From: Streptomyces sp. ASQP_92 | GTDB lineage: Bacteria; Actinomycetota; Actinomycetes; Streptomycetales; Streptomycetaceae | Direction of reading: 5' to 3' | Length of the DNA: 64,000 nt | Assembly (NCBI RefSeq): GCF_025399895.1 | Contig: NZ_JAODUA010000001.1 | Coordinates: forward strand, 1-64,000 | Shown here: one piece after another, positions 56,073 to 64,000 of the stretch | Layout of the letters: each line of letters starts with the position of its first letter | Position numbering within the stretch: the first letter of the stretch is position 1 | Translations under genes and position numbers: made by a program | Notes under the pieces: generated by a model | Database searches by the model: none | What the model saw: the letters and a program-made list of their open reading frames with translations, nothing else | What the model was told of the DNA's origin: nothing

Positions 56073-56981
56073 ATGGACAGTCGGATAACCAGCGGACCGG
56101 GCGGACAGTCTCGTTCCGGTCAGTCGGGGGAGCGCCGGACCTCACCCGACGTGACGATGCAACTGAGCTTCCGCGCGGCGGAGTTGAACGTGCCCCGGCC
56201 CCGGCCGGAACCCGCACCCGCACCATCGCCCGCAGCCGCGCCCGCATCCACAGCCCCCGCATCCACAGCAGTGCCCGCGCCCGCATCCGCGGCCTCTCGG
56301 GCATCCGCGCCCGCACCCGCACCCTCGCGCGCGCCCGAAGACACAACTGTCCCCGCGCCCGCATCCAAGCCCGCACCTGCATCCAAGCCCGCACCCGCGC
56401 CCGCGCCCGAAGACGCAACTGTCGCCGCGCCCGCATCCAAGCCCGCACCTGCATCCAAACCCGCACCCGCACCCGAGCCCGTGCCGTGGTCCGCGACGCA
56501 GGAGATCCCGGTCTTCAACCCGCTGCCGGCCATACCGACCCAGCAGGGCCACGACAAGCCCGTGTTCGTCGACATCAGCGGACGGCGCGGCAAGAAGCTG
56601 CGCCGGCTCGGCTGGCTCTGCGGCCTCGCCGCCACCGGCTTCGCCGTGGCGCTCGTCGGCTCCCTGCTCGGCGGCAACTCGCGCGCCCCCGGCCTGACCC
56701 TGCCCGACGGGACCAAGGACGACGCGGTGACGGCGCCGCCGCAGGCGACCGCCTCGCAGGTCCCGCAGCCCAGGGAGTCCCCGAAGAAGCTCGTGGCCCC
56801 TTCCCACGGAGCCTCCAAGGCGCCGGCGGCCAGGACGGTCAAGCCCTCCAAGGCCGCGCACAGCACCACCCCCGTCACCGGGCACAGCCCCGTGAACACC
56901 AAGGTCTCCCCGCGCCCCGGCGCCTCGAAGAAGCCGGTCACGCGCGCGGTCACCCCCACCGCCGGCAGGACCGGCGCCTAG
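56073..56981 (+). CDS. matA: MatA-like membrane protein with Ala/Pro repeats
   Basis: The 302-aa protein has a low-complexity N-terminal half (40-135) built from Pro-Ala repeats with APEDATV and ASKPAP units. A short conserved core follows (ATQEIPVFNPLPAIPTQQGH, KPVFVDISGRRGKKLRRLG). One membrane helix (about 179-199) and an extracytoplasmic Lys/Pro/Thr tail complete it. Position directly upstream of the deacetylase/glycosyltransferase identifies it as the streptomycete matA (SCO2963 in S. coelicolor, as I recall), needed with matB for the poly-N-acetylglucosamine that holds mycelial pellets together. Confidence 0.8.
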   Translation: MDSRITSGPGGQSRSGQSGERRTSPDVTMQLSFRAAELNVPRPRPEPAPAPSPAAAPASTAPASTAVPAPASAASRASAPAPAPSRAPEDTTVPAPASKPAPASKPAPAPAPEDATVAAPASKPAPASKPAPAPEPVPWSATQEIPVFNPLPAIPTQQGHDKPVFVDISGRRGKKLRRLGWLCGLAATGFAVALVGSLLGGNSRAPGLTLPDGTKDDAVTAPPQATASQVPQPRESPKKLVAPSHGASKAPAARTVKPSKAAHSTTPVTGHSPVNTKVSPRPGASKKPVTRAVTPTAGRTGA

Positions 56982-57156
56982 CGCGACCGCCCGCCGCACC
57001 CGGCCCGCCCGCAGGGGCCCGGACAGTCCCCCCAGCACCTCCGAACCCCTGATCCCGTGATCCCGGCCCGCCCGCGGCGGTCCGGTCAGCGGCCCTGAGC
57101 ACCAACCCCGTACGGCCACCCCGGCGTACCGGCCCGAAGGCGTAACGACACCTGTC

Positions 57157-59310
57157 ATGACAACCACCCAGGCCAAGCCGCGGCCGACGCGGCGCAAGCG
57201 GCTGCCCATGCGCTACCTGCTGCCGCTGCTGCTCCTCGTCGCGCTCGTCGCGATGCTGATGCTGCGCGGCTATGTGCACAGCGAGATCTCCGCGGACCAC
57301 CGGGTCCGCGACCCCGCGCCCACCGACCGGGTGCCCGACTCGATCATCGACGGCGGCCCGGTCATCGACGCGCGCACCCCCGGCAAGCCGGTGAGCCTCC
57401 AGATACCGGACCACAAGATCGTCCTCACCTTCGACGACGGCCCGGACCCCACCTGGACGCCGAAGGTCCTGGACGAGCTGAAGAAGCACCACGCGCACGC
57501 CGTCTTCTTCGTCACCGGAACCAACGCCTCGCGCTACCCGGACCTCATCAAGCGCATGGTCGCCGAGGGCCACGAGGTGGGCCTGCACACCTTCAACCAC
57601 CCCGATCTCTCCTACCAGTCGAAGTCGCGGATCGACCGGGAGCTCTCCGAGAACCAGCTGGCGCTCGCCGGCGCCGCGGGCGTGCACAGCTCGCTGTTCC
57701 GGCCGCCCTACTCCTCGTTCGCCGACGCCATCGACAACGACACCTGGCCGGTCGTCCAGTACGTCGGCAGCAAGGGCTATGTCGTGGCGCTCGACTCCAC
57801 GGACAGCGAGGACTGGCAGCGGCCCGGGGTGAAGAAGATCATCCACAACGCCACCCCGGAGGACGACAAGGGCGCCATCGTCCTCATGCACGACTTCGGC
57901 GGCGACCGCTCGCAGACCGTGGCCGCGCTCGACACCTTCCTGCCGGACATGCAGGAGTCGGGTTACACCTTCGTCAACCTCACCACCGCGCTCGGCGCGC
58001 CCAGCGCCCTGACCCCGGTCAGCGGGATGGACCTGTGGAAGGGGCAGGCGTTCGTCGGCGCCGTCCAGGTCGCCGAGCACACCACCGACTTCCTGGTCGT
58101 CGGCCTCGCCGTCATCGGTGTGCTGGTGTTCACCCGCTTCGGCCTGATGCTGGTCCTCTCCTTCGCGCACGCCCGCAAGGTGCGCCGCAAGGACTTCCGC
58201 TGGGGCCCGCCGGTGACCGAACCGGTCTCGGTGCTCGTGCCCGCGTACAACGAACGCGAATGCATCGCCAACACCGTTCGTTCGCTCATGGCGAGCGATC
58301 ATCCGATCGAAGTGATCGTCATCGACGACGGTTCGAGCGACGGCACCGCCGACATCGTCGAGGCGCTGGGCCTGCCCAACGTCCGTGTGGTGCGCCAGGA
58401 GAACGCAGGCAAGCCCGCCGCCCTCAACAACGGGATCGCGCACGCCCGTTACGAGCTCGTCGTGATGATGGACGGCGACACCGTCTTCGAGCCCGGTACC
58501 GTCCGCGAACTCGTGCAGCCCTTCGGCAGCTCCCGCGTCGGCGCCGTCGCCGGCAACGCCAAGGTCGGCAACCGCAACTCGCTCATCGGCGCCTGGCAGC
58601 ACATCGAGTACGTGATGGGCTTCAACCTCGACCGCCGCATGTACGACCTGATGGGCATCATGCCCACCATCCCCGGCGCGGTCGGCGCCTTCCGCCGCCA
58701 GGCCCTGGAGCGGGTCGGCGGCATGAGCGAGGACACCCTCGCCGAGGACACCGACATCACCATGGCCATCCACCGCGACGGCTGGCGCGTGGTTTACGCC
58801 GAGAACGCCCGCGCCTGGACCGAGGCCCCCGAGTCCGTCCAGCAGCTCTGGTCGCAGCGCTACCGCTGGTCGTACGGCACCATGCAGGCGATCTGGAAGC
58901 ACCGCGGCGCCCTCAAGGACCGCGGCCCCTCGGGCCGCTTCGGCCGCGTCGGCCTGCCGCTGGTCGCCCTGTTCATGGTGGTGGCCCCGCTGCTCGCCCC
59001 GCTCATCGACATCTTCCTGCTGTACGGGATCATCTTCGGCAAGTCCGAACAGACGGTCCTGGCCTGGCTCATGGTGCTGCTGATCCAGGCGGTGTGCGCG
59101 GCCTACGCGTTCCGGCTCGACAAGGAGCGGCTCACCCATCTGCTGTCCCTGCCGCTCCAACAGGTCCTGTACCGGCAGTTGATGTACGTCGTGCTGCTCC
59201 AGTCCTGGATCACCGCGGTGACCGGCGGCCGGCTGCGCTGGCAGAAGCTGCGCCGCACCGGCGTCGTCGAGGCGCCCGGCAACCCCGCCGAACGGAAGGC
59301 CGCCGGATGA
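57157..59310 (+). CDS. matB: MatB-like polysaccharide deacetylase fused to glycosyltransferase 2
   Basis: The 717-aa protein joins an N-terminal membrane helix, a NodB-type deacetylase domain (TFDDGPDPTW, HTFNHPDLSY, FRPPYSSF, LMHDFGGD) and a processive GT2 domain (IDDGSSDG, MMDGDT, AEDTDITMA, SQRYRW) with several C-terminal membrane helices. It should make and partly deacetylate a beta-1,6-N-acetylglucosamine polymer, as PgaB and PgaC do in separate proteins. This matches S. coelicolor MatB (SCO2962, from memory). Its stop overlaps the next gene's ATG (ATGA). Confidence 0.93.
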   Translation: MTTTQAKPRPTRRKRLPMRYLLPLLLLVALVAMLMLRGYVHSEISADHRVRDPAPTDRVPDSIIDGGPVIDARTPGKPVSLQIPDHKIVLTFDDGPDPTWTPKVLDELKKHHAHAVFFVTGTNASRYPDLIKRMVAEGHEVGLHTFNHPDLSYQSKSRIDRELSENQLALAGAAGVHSSLFRPPYSSFADAIDNDTWPVVQYVGSKGYVVALDSTDSEDWQRPGVKKIIHNATPEDDKGAIVLMHDFGGDRSQTVAALDTFLPDMQESGYTFVNLTTALGAPSALTPVSGMDLWKGQAFVGAVQVAEHTTDFLVVGLAVIGVLVFTRFGLMLVLSFAHARKVRRKDFRWGPPVTEPVSVLVPAYNERECIANTVRSLMASDHPIEVIVIDDGSSDGTADIVEALGLPNVRVVRQENAGKPAALNNGIAHARYELVVMMDGDTVFEPGTVRELVQPFGSSRVGAVAGNAKVGNRNSLIGAWQHIEYVMGFNLDRRMYDLMGIMPTIPGAVGAFRRQALERVGGMSEDTLAEDTDITMAIHRDGWRVVYAENARAWTEAPESVQQLWSQRYRWSYGTMQAIWKHRGALKDRGPSGRFGRVGLPLVALFMVVAPLLAPLIDIFLLYGIIFGKSEQTVLAWLMVLLIQAVCAAYAFRLDKERLTHLLSLPLQQVLYRQLMYVVLLQSWITAVTGGRLRWQKLRRTGVVEAPGNPAERKAAG

Positions 59311-60464
59311 CCTCGTACGTGGACGTGCCGGAGGCGGCGGCCACCCCCGCCGTCCCGGCACCCCGGCCGCCCGCGCGCGACCGGTACTTCGACTTCCTGC
59401 GCGGTCTCGCCCTGTTCCGGGTGGTGCTCTACCACCTGATGGGCTGGGCCTGGCTGCCGCTCGCCTTCCCCTCCATGGGCGTGATGTTCGCGCTCGCCGG
59501 AAACCTGATGGCCCGCTCCCTGAAGCGGCCCGCCGTCCAGGTCGTACGGGGCCGGCTGCGGCGGCTGCTGCCCCCGATGTGGCTGCTCGGCGCGGTCGGC
59601 GTCACCGGCATGCTCGCCCAGGGCTGGGGTCCCGACGCCGACGGGCACCCCGCCTGGTGGTGGGGGCACCTGGTGTTCTGGGTGGTCCCGCTCAGCGACC
59701 CGCCGTACGCGGCCGACCTGCCGGGCATCCACCACGTACTCGGCGACAACTGGGGCGCCAACCTCGCCGAACCGCTCTGGTACCTGCGCGCCTACCTGTG
59801 GTTCGTGCTGCTCTCACCGCTCGTGCGCCCGCTCCTCAAGCGCCTGGCGTGGCCCACGATCCTCGCCCCGGTCGCGCTCAGCGCGCTCCTGGAATTCGCC
59901 GACCTCGGGCTGCCCGAGCGGATCGACTCCGCGCTCACCGACTTCGCCACCTTCGGCGCCTGCTGGATCCTCGGCATGGCCCACCAGGCGGGCGTCCTGC
60001 GGAAAACGCCCGGCTATCTGGTGCCCTCGCTGGCGCCCCTGGTGATGGCGCTCGGCTACTGGTGGGCGGTGCGCGGCGGGTTCTCCCTCACCGGCTCCAC
60101 CGAACTCGACGCGATCCCGCTCGCGCAGACCCTGTGGTCGCTCGGCGCGGTGCTCCTGCTGCTGCACATCAGCCCCTCGTGGGAGACCTGGCCGGCCCCG
60201 CTGCGGCGCTGGGACCGGCTGATCACCCTGCTCAACTCCCGTGCCGTGACGATCTACCTCTGGCACAACCTGTGCATCCTGGTCGCGGCCACCGTCTGGG
60301 ACGACCTGTGGAGTGTCGACGCCCTCGCGGGCGCCGCCAAGTTCCTCGACAGCTCCTGGCCGGTCCTGGTCGTGACCTGGCTCCTCATCGGCCTGTGCGT
60401 CCTGTGCTTCGGCTGGGTCGAGGACGTGGCGGCCAAGCGCCGCCCCCGGCTCCGGCCCGCCTGA
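59307..60464 (+). CDS. Membrane acyltransferase coupled to matB
   Basis: A 385-aa multi-pass protein of the acyltransferase-3 family. It opens with RYFDFLRGLALFRVVLYHLM, the conserved N-terminal R-x10-H pattern, and has about ten membrane helices. Such enzymes move acetyl or succinyl groups across the membrane onto glycans. The ATGA overlap with matB strongly suggests a role on the same polysaccharide, for example O-acylation like that by PgaD-linked or IcaC-type proteins. That role is inferred from position and family. Confidence 0.88.
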   Translation: MTSYVDVPEAAATPAVPAPRPPARDRYFDFLRGLALFRVVLYHLMGWAWLPLAFPSMGVMFALAGNLMARSLKRPAVQVVRGRLRRLLPPMWLLGAVGVTGMLAQGWGPDADGHPAWWWGHLVFWVVPLSDPPYAADLPGIHHVLGDNWGANLAEPLWYLRAYLWFVLLSPLVRPLLKRLAWPTILAPVALSALLEFADLGLPERIDSALTDFATFGACWILGMAHQAGVLRKTPGYLVPSLAPLVMALGYWWAVRGGFSLTGSTELDAIPLAQTLWSLGAVLLLLHISPSWETWPAPLRRWDRLITLLNSRAVTIYLWHNLCILVAATVWDDLWSVDALAGAAKFLDSSWPVLVVTWLLIGLCVLCFGWVEDVAAKRRPRLRPA

Positions 60465-60470
60465 GCCGCC

Positions 60471-60501
60471 CGGTCGGCGGCGGTCTCACCGCCGCCGACC
60501 G
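60471..60501 (+). terminator. Terminator of the mat operon
   Basis: A perfect 14-bp stem (CGGTCGGCGGCGGT with ACCGCCGCCGACCG) encloses a 3-nt loop (CTC), 6 bp after the acyltransferase stop. Confidence 0.82.
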
Positions 60502-60607
60502 CACCCCGTGAAGACACGGTTGCACCCCGGTCACCCGGCGGCACGCGGCCGAAACCCGCCCTCCCTACGGTCACTGCCAGATGAAGCGAACCGACCGTGG
60601 AGGCAAG

Positions 60608-61945
60608 ATGGCTGGCCGTTGGATCGATCGGTGGGAGCCGGAGGACGACACCTTCTGGCGGGAGACGGGACGGCGCGTCGCCCGGCGGAACCTGTTCCTC
60701 TCCGTGTTCTGCGAACACGTGGGGTTCTCCATCTGGAGCCTGTGGTCGGTGATGGTCCTCTTCATGGGCCCCGCCTACGGAGTGGACCCCGCGGGCAAGT
60801 TCTTCCTGATCTCGGTGGCGACCCTCGTGGGCGCCCTCGTCCGCATCCCCTACACCTTCGCCGTCGCCCGCTTCGGCGGCCGCAACTGGAGCGTCTTCAG
60901 CGCCCTGCTGCTCCTGGTCCCGGCCGGCGCCGCCTGGTTCGCGATGGAACCGGGCACCTCGTACGGCACCTTCCTGCTCGTCGCGGCCCTCGCCGGGGTG
61001 GGCGGCGGCAACTTCGCGTCCTCGATGACCAACATCAACGCCTTCTTCCCGCTCCGCGAGAAAGGCTGGGCGCTCGGCCTGAACGCGGGCGGCGGCAACA
61101 TCGGCGTCCCGGTGGTCCAGCTCGTCGGGCTGCTCGTCATCGCGACCGCCGGGGCCACCCACCCGCGCGTCGTGCTCGCCGTCTACCTGCCGCTCATCGC
61201 CCTCGCCGGGCTCGCGGCCGCGCTCGGGATGGACAATCTGGCGCCCGTGCGCAACGACACCGGCGCGGTCGGGGAGGCGCTGCGCGAGGGGCACACCTGG
61301 ATCATGGCGTTCCTGTACATCGGCACGTTCGGCTCGTTCATCGGCTACAGCTTCGCCTTCGGCCTGGTCCTCCAGACCCAGTTCGGGCGGACCCCGCTGC
61401 AAGCCGCCTCGCTCACCTTCATCGGGCCGCTGCTCGGCTCCCTGATCCGGCCCGTCGGGGGCCGCCTCGCCGACCGCCACGGCGGCGCCCGCATCACGCT
61501 CGCGAACTTCGCCGCGATGGCGGCGGCCACCTGCGTCGTCCTGTACGCCTCCGCGCAGAAGTCGCTGCCCGTCTTCCTCGCCGGGTTCATCGCCCTGTTC
61601 GCGCTCGGCGGGCTCGGCAACGGCTCCACGTTCAAGATGATCCCCGGCATCTTCCAGGCCAAGGGGCTCGCACGCGGCCTGGACCCGCAGGCCGCCGCGG
61701 CCTACGGACGGCGCCTGTCGGGGGCGGCCATGGGCCTGGTAGGGGCGATCGGCGCGCTCGGCGGCCTCGCGATCAACCTCGTCTTCCGCCAGTCCTTCCA
61801 GACCACCGGCACCGGCACCGCCGCCTACGCCGCCTTCCTCGCCTGTTACGCGGCGTGTTTCACGGTCACCTGGGCGGTATACATCCGCCGGCCCGTCGAA
61901 GCGGCCGTACCCGCCACGGCCCCGCCCGCGCCCGTCAAGGTGTGA
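60608..61945 (+). CDS. narK: Nitrate/nitrite transporter of the NarK (NNP) family
   Basis: The 445-aa major facilitator has twelve helices and the nitrate-signature glycine-rich segments of the NNP family (LNAGGGNIGVPVVQL in helix 5; LVGAIGALGGLAINL in helix 11). It moves nitrate or nitrite. The ATG at 60608 is preceded by GGAGG at good spacing; an ATG nine codons earlier has no such site. It is followed by nnaR after 103 bp. A weak GlnR-like pair of half-sites (GGCAC and GAAAC, 60540-60555) lies upstream. Confidence 0.9.
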   Translation: MAGRWIDRWEPEDDTFWRETGRRVARRNLFLSVFCEHVGFSIWSLWSVMVLFMGPAYGVDPAGKFFLISVATLVGALVRIPYTFAVARFGGRNWSVFSALLLLVPAGAAWFAMEPGTSYGTFLLVAALAGVGGGNFASSMTNINAFFPLREKGWALGLNAGGGNIGVPVVQLVGLLVIATAGATHPRVVLAVYLPLIALAGLAAALGMDNLAPVRNDTGAVGEALREGHTWIMAFLYIGTFGSFIGYSFAFGLVLQTQFGRTPLQAASLTFIGPLLGSLIRPVGGRLADRHGGARITLANFAAMAAATCVVLYASAQKSLPVFLAGFIALFALGGLGNGSTFKMIPGIFQAKGLARGLDPQAAAAYGRRLSGAAMGLVGAIGALGGLAINLVFRQSFQTTGTGTAAYAAFLACYAACFTVTWAVYIRRPVEAAVPATAPPAPVKV

Positions 61946-61966
61946 TCCCGGCCGCACAAGGGGGAC

Positions 61967-61993
61967 GTAACACCCGGGAAACCACCGTGAACC
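61967..61993 (+). promoter_or_regulatory. GlnR-type box upstream of nnaR
   Basis: GTAAC (61967-61971), six bases, GAAAC (61978-61982), six bases, GAACC (61989-61993). The first two half-sites match the streptomycete GlnR consensus gTnAc-n6-GaAAc exactly, 67 bp before the nnaR ATG. GlnR is the global nitrogen regulator, and nnaR is a known GlnR target in S. coelicolor as I recall. Confidence 0.75.
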
Positions 61994-62048
61994 CCGGGCG
62001 TCACGCCCCCTTGGCAGTCTCGGACGTCACCGCACCACCGGGAGAGTC

Positions 62049-63227
62049 ATGTCCGCAGAACCAGAAGTGGCCGCACCGCACGGGCCGCACGGGCCGGGCG
62101 GGCCCCTCGACGGGTTCACCGTCGGCGTCACCGCCGCCCGCCGCGCCGACGAGCTCGCGACGCTGCTCACCCGGCGCGGGGCGGCCGTCCTGCACGCGCC
62201 CGCGCTGCGGATCGTGCCGCTCGCCGACGACAGCGAACTCCTCGCCGCCACCCAGGAGTTGATCGCCAAGGCGCCCGACACGGTGGTCGCCACCACCGCC
62301 ATCGGGTTCCGCGGCTGGGTGGAGGCCGCCGACGGCTGGGGGATAGGGGACGCCCTCCTCAAGACCCTCAGGGGCGTCGAGCTCCTGGCGCGCGGGCCCA
62401 AGGTCAAGGGCGCGGTGCGAGCCGCCGGCCTCACCGAACAGTGGTCGCCGTCGTCGGAGTCGATGGCCGAGGTGCTCGACCGGCTGCTCGCCGAGGGCGT
62501 GGCGGGCCGGCGCATCGCGATCCAGCTGCACGGCGAACCCCTGCCGGGCTTCGTGGAGGCGCTGCGGGCCGGCGGCGCCGAGATCGTCGGGGTCCCCGTC
62601 TACCGCTGGCTGCCGCCGCTGGACCCGGCGCCGCTCGACCGGCTCCTGGACGCCACCGTCTCCCGCGGCCTGGACGCGCTCACCTTCACCAGCGCCCCGG
62701 CCGCGGCCTCGCTCCTGAACCGGGCCGAGGAACGCGGCATGCTCGCCGAGCTGCTGCTCGCCCTGCGCGACGACGTGCTGACCGCCTGCGTCGGCCCGGT
62801 CACCGCGCTGCCGCTCCAGGCCCACGGGGTGCGCACCCTCGCCCCCGAACGCTTCCGGCTGGGGCCGCTCGTGCAGCTCCTGTGCGCCGAACTCCCTTCC
62901 GGGGCAAGGGTGTTGCCCCTGGCCGGGCGCCGCGTCGAGATCCGGGGCCACGCCGTGCTCGTGGACGGCGCGCTGCGCCCGGTGCCCCCGGCCGGGATGG
63001 CTCTGCTGCGCGCGCTGGCCCGCCGTCCCGGCTGGGTGGTCTCCCGCGCCGAGCTGCTGCGCGCCCTGCCGGGCTCGGGCACCGACGAGCACGCCGTGGA
63101 GACCGCGATGGCCCGGCTGCGCACCGCGCTCGGCGCGCCCCGCGTCATCCAGACCGTGGTCAAGCGCGGCTACCGACTGTCACTCGACCCGGCCGCCGAC
63201 GCGAAATACGCGGACGACGCGGGCTGA
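62049..63227 (+). CDS. nnaR: NnaR-like regulator: uroporphyrinogen-III-synthase domain plus winged helix
   Basis: The 392-aa protein joins an N-terminal HemD-like domain (about 20-290, TVGVTAARRADELATLL, ALTFTSAPAAASLL) to an OmpR-type winged helix (about 310-385, RVIQTVVKRGYRLS). It lacks a receiver domain. This is the architecture of NnaR, the co-activator of nitrate and nitrite assimilation genes in streptomycetes. Whether the HemD domain is still catalytic is not clear. It follows narK, has a GlnR-type box in front, and overlaps the convergent DUF1772 gene by 68 bp. Confidence 0.9.
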   Translation: MSAEPEVAAPHGPHGPGGPLDGFTVGVTAARRADELATLLTRRGAAVLHAPALRIVPLADDSELLAATQELIAKAPDTVVATTAIGFRGWVEAADGWGIGDALLKTLRGVELLARGPKVKGAVRAAGLTEQWSPSSESMAEVLDRLLAEGVAGRRIAIQLHGEPLPGFVEALRAGGAEIVGVPVYRWLPPLDPAPLDRLLDATVSRGLDALTFTSAPAAASLLNRAEERGMLAELLLALRDDVLTACVGPVTALPLQAHGVRTLAPERFRLGPLVQLLCAELPSGARVLPLAGRRVEIRGHAVLVDGALRPVPPAGMALLRALARRPGWVVSRAELLRALPGSGTDEHAVETAMARLRTALGAPRVIQTVVKRGYRLSLDPAADAKYADDAG

Positions 63228-63708
63228 GCCGCACCAGGCAGGCCCGCGCCACGAAACCCAGGGAGAGGGTGCAGAGCCCGGCCCGCACCGCGTTCCACGC
63301 CACCCAGGGGCCCTCGAAGTGCGCGCGGGCGGCCGCCGGGTCGGCGGTGCGGGCCAGCGCGTCGTTCAGGGGCACGTTCACCCCGCTGGTGAGCGCGAAG
63401 GCCAGGGCGTACGCGCCGAGCGCGGCGTACACCCAGCCCCGTACCACCGGCTCGTGGCGCTGCTGCCAGGCCGCGACCGCGAGCAGCGCCGGCGCCCCGA
63501 GGAAGCTCGCGAAGAAGACCGGGTTCTGGATCACGTCGTTGATGTTCCGCATGACCGCGACATAGGTCCGGTCGTCGCCGCGGGCCAGCGCGGGCATCAC
63601 CGCGCAGGAGAAGACGAAGAACGAACCCGCCGCGAGACCCGTGGCCACCGTGGCCGCCCCCAGCACCCAACTGCCGCCGCCGGCCCGCCTGTTGTCGTGT
63701 GTGTTCAT
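63160..63708 (-). CDS. DUF1772 membrane protein
   Basis: A 182-aa protein with four membrane helices and the DUF1772 pattern (SFFVFSCAVMPAL, then NPVFFASFLGAPALLA and GVNVPLNDALA). Members include anthrone oxygenase-like proteins and many of unknown role. The ATG at 63708 fits the family. Its last 22 codons run antisense through the end of nnaR, so its true end may be drifting; the C-terminal Arg-rich tail has no counterpart in the domain. Confidence 0.82.
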   Translation of the reverse strand: MNTHDNRRAGGGSWVLGAATVATGLAAGSFFVFSCAVMPALARGDDRTYVAVMRNINDVIQNPVFFASFLGAPALLAVAAWQQRHEPVVRGWVYAALGAYALAFALTSGVNVPLNDALARTADPAAARAHFEGPWVAWNAVRAGLCTLSLGFVARACLVRLSPRRPRISRRRPGRVTVGSRA

Positions 63709-63789
63709 GCCCCCGAGTCAATCGCCGCCGGGCCCCGGGCGACATGGCCGCGACGCGCACCCCCATACGCGGACGTCTACCGTACGGCC

Positions 63790-64000
63790 ATGACGACGCT
63801 GCGCCCCGCCGCCCCCTTCGACGCCCCGGCCCTCGCCGCCGCCCTCATACGCAACCGCGCCCATATGCGCCCCTGGGACCCGTACCGGCCCGAGTCCTTC
63901 TACACCGCCGAAGGCCAGGCCGAACGCCTCGCCGACCCGGACGTGCGGCGCTGGCTGTGCGTGGACGGGGACCTGGTGGTCGGGCAGTTCACCCTGACCG
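63790..64000 (+). CDS. GNAT acetyltransferase, truncated by the window edge
   Basis: The first 70 codons of a gene that continues past the window. It starts MTTLRPAAPFDAPALAAALI and shows the RAHMRPWDPYRP segment of RimJ/RimL-like N-acetyltransferases. The acetyl-CoA-binding region is not yet reached. It is divergent from the DUF1772 gene, 81 bp apart. Confidence 0.75.
   Translation, partial: MTTLRPAAPFDAPALAAALIRNRAHMRPWDPYRPESFYTAEGQAERLADPDVRRWLCVDGDLVVGQFTLT

Noticed and set aside
56190..56480. The Ala/Pro repeats of matA as a mobile or recombinant insertion
   Set aside because: Codon use and GC content match the neighbours, and such linkers are normal in exported streptomycete proteins.

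Overview
The window is a piece of the core chromosome of a high-GC actinomycete, almost certainly a Streptomyces. The evidence is the very high GC content, the frequent GTG and TTG starts, the mtrA-mtrB-lpqB block, a secA without a C-terminal zinc finger, a tmRNA whose tag reads ANTKRDSFALAA, two adjacent eukaryotic-type kinases that look like pkaA/pkaB, a matA/matB locus, and a narK-nnaR pair with a GlnR-type box. From memory the gene order resembles the S. coelicolor segment from about SCO3014 to SCO2958, read in the opposite direction. I see no insertion sequence, prophage, CRISPR array or antibiotic cluster.

Layout. 1-5.5 kb: a leftward, tightly coupled operon (membrane protein, DUF4129, DUF4350, MoxR ATPase, DUF58). 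5.7-14.3 kb: rightward housekeeping and signalling genes (mtnA, mtrA, mtrB, lpqB, comF-like, long hpf, an orphan NarL-type regulator). 14.3-21.9 kb: YcaQ-type glycosylase, acetyltransferase, secA, and small conserved actinobacterial genes. 22.3-28.7 kb: a giant NAD-glutamate dehydrogenase facing a GT87 membrane glycosyltransferase. 28.9-31.4 kb: a TagGH-type polysaccharide exporter divergent from a TetR regulator.

31.4-38.7 kb is the least conserved stretch. It holds an array of intergenic repeats, an M20 amidohydrolase, the frameshifted tail of an aminotransferase, an SDR, the tail of a butyrolactone-receptor-like TetR gene, and a sugar ABC transporter. A 101-bp duplication lies between the two permease genes of that transporter, and one permease carries an unusual external insert. 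39-45.6 kb: an FHA/FtsK-like protein divergent from two kinases. 45.6-53.5 kb: prfB, a second repeat array, a serine/threonine/glycine-repeat wall protein with an LAATG motif, ftsEX, an S41 protease, smpB and ssrA. 53.5-64 kb: an MFS exporter and LysR pair, matA-matB-acyltransferase (extracellular aminopolysaccharide), narK-nnaR (nitrate), a DUF1772 protein, and a truncated acetyltransferase at the right edge.

Themes: envelope and growth (MtrAB-LpqB, SecA, FtsEX, kinases, TagGH, Mat, wall protein), ribosome maintenance (HPF, RF2, SmpB/tmRNA) and nitrogen metabolism (NAD-GDH, NarK, NnaR). The most unusual items are the duplicated permease junction with its 34-codon mini-ORF, the Ig-like insert in the MalF-type permease, two adjacent gene remnants, a terminator built from two DnaA-box-like sequences, and the coupling of an acyltransferase to matB.
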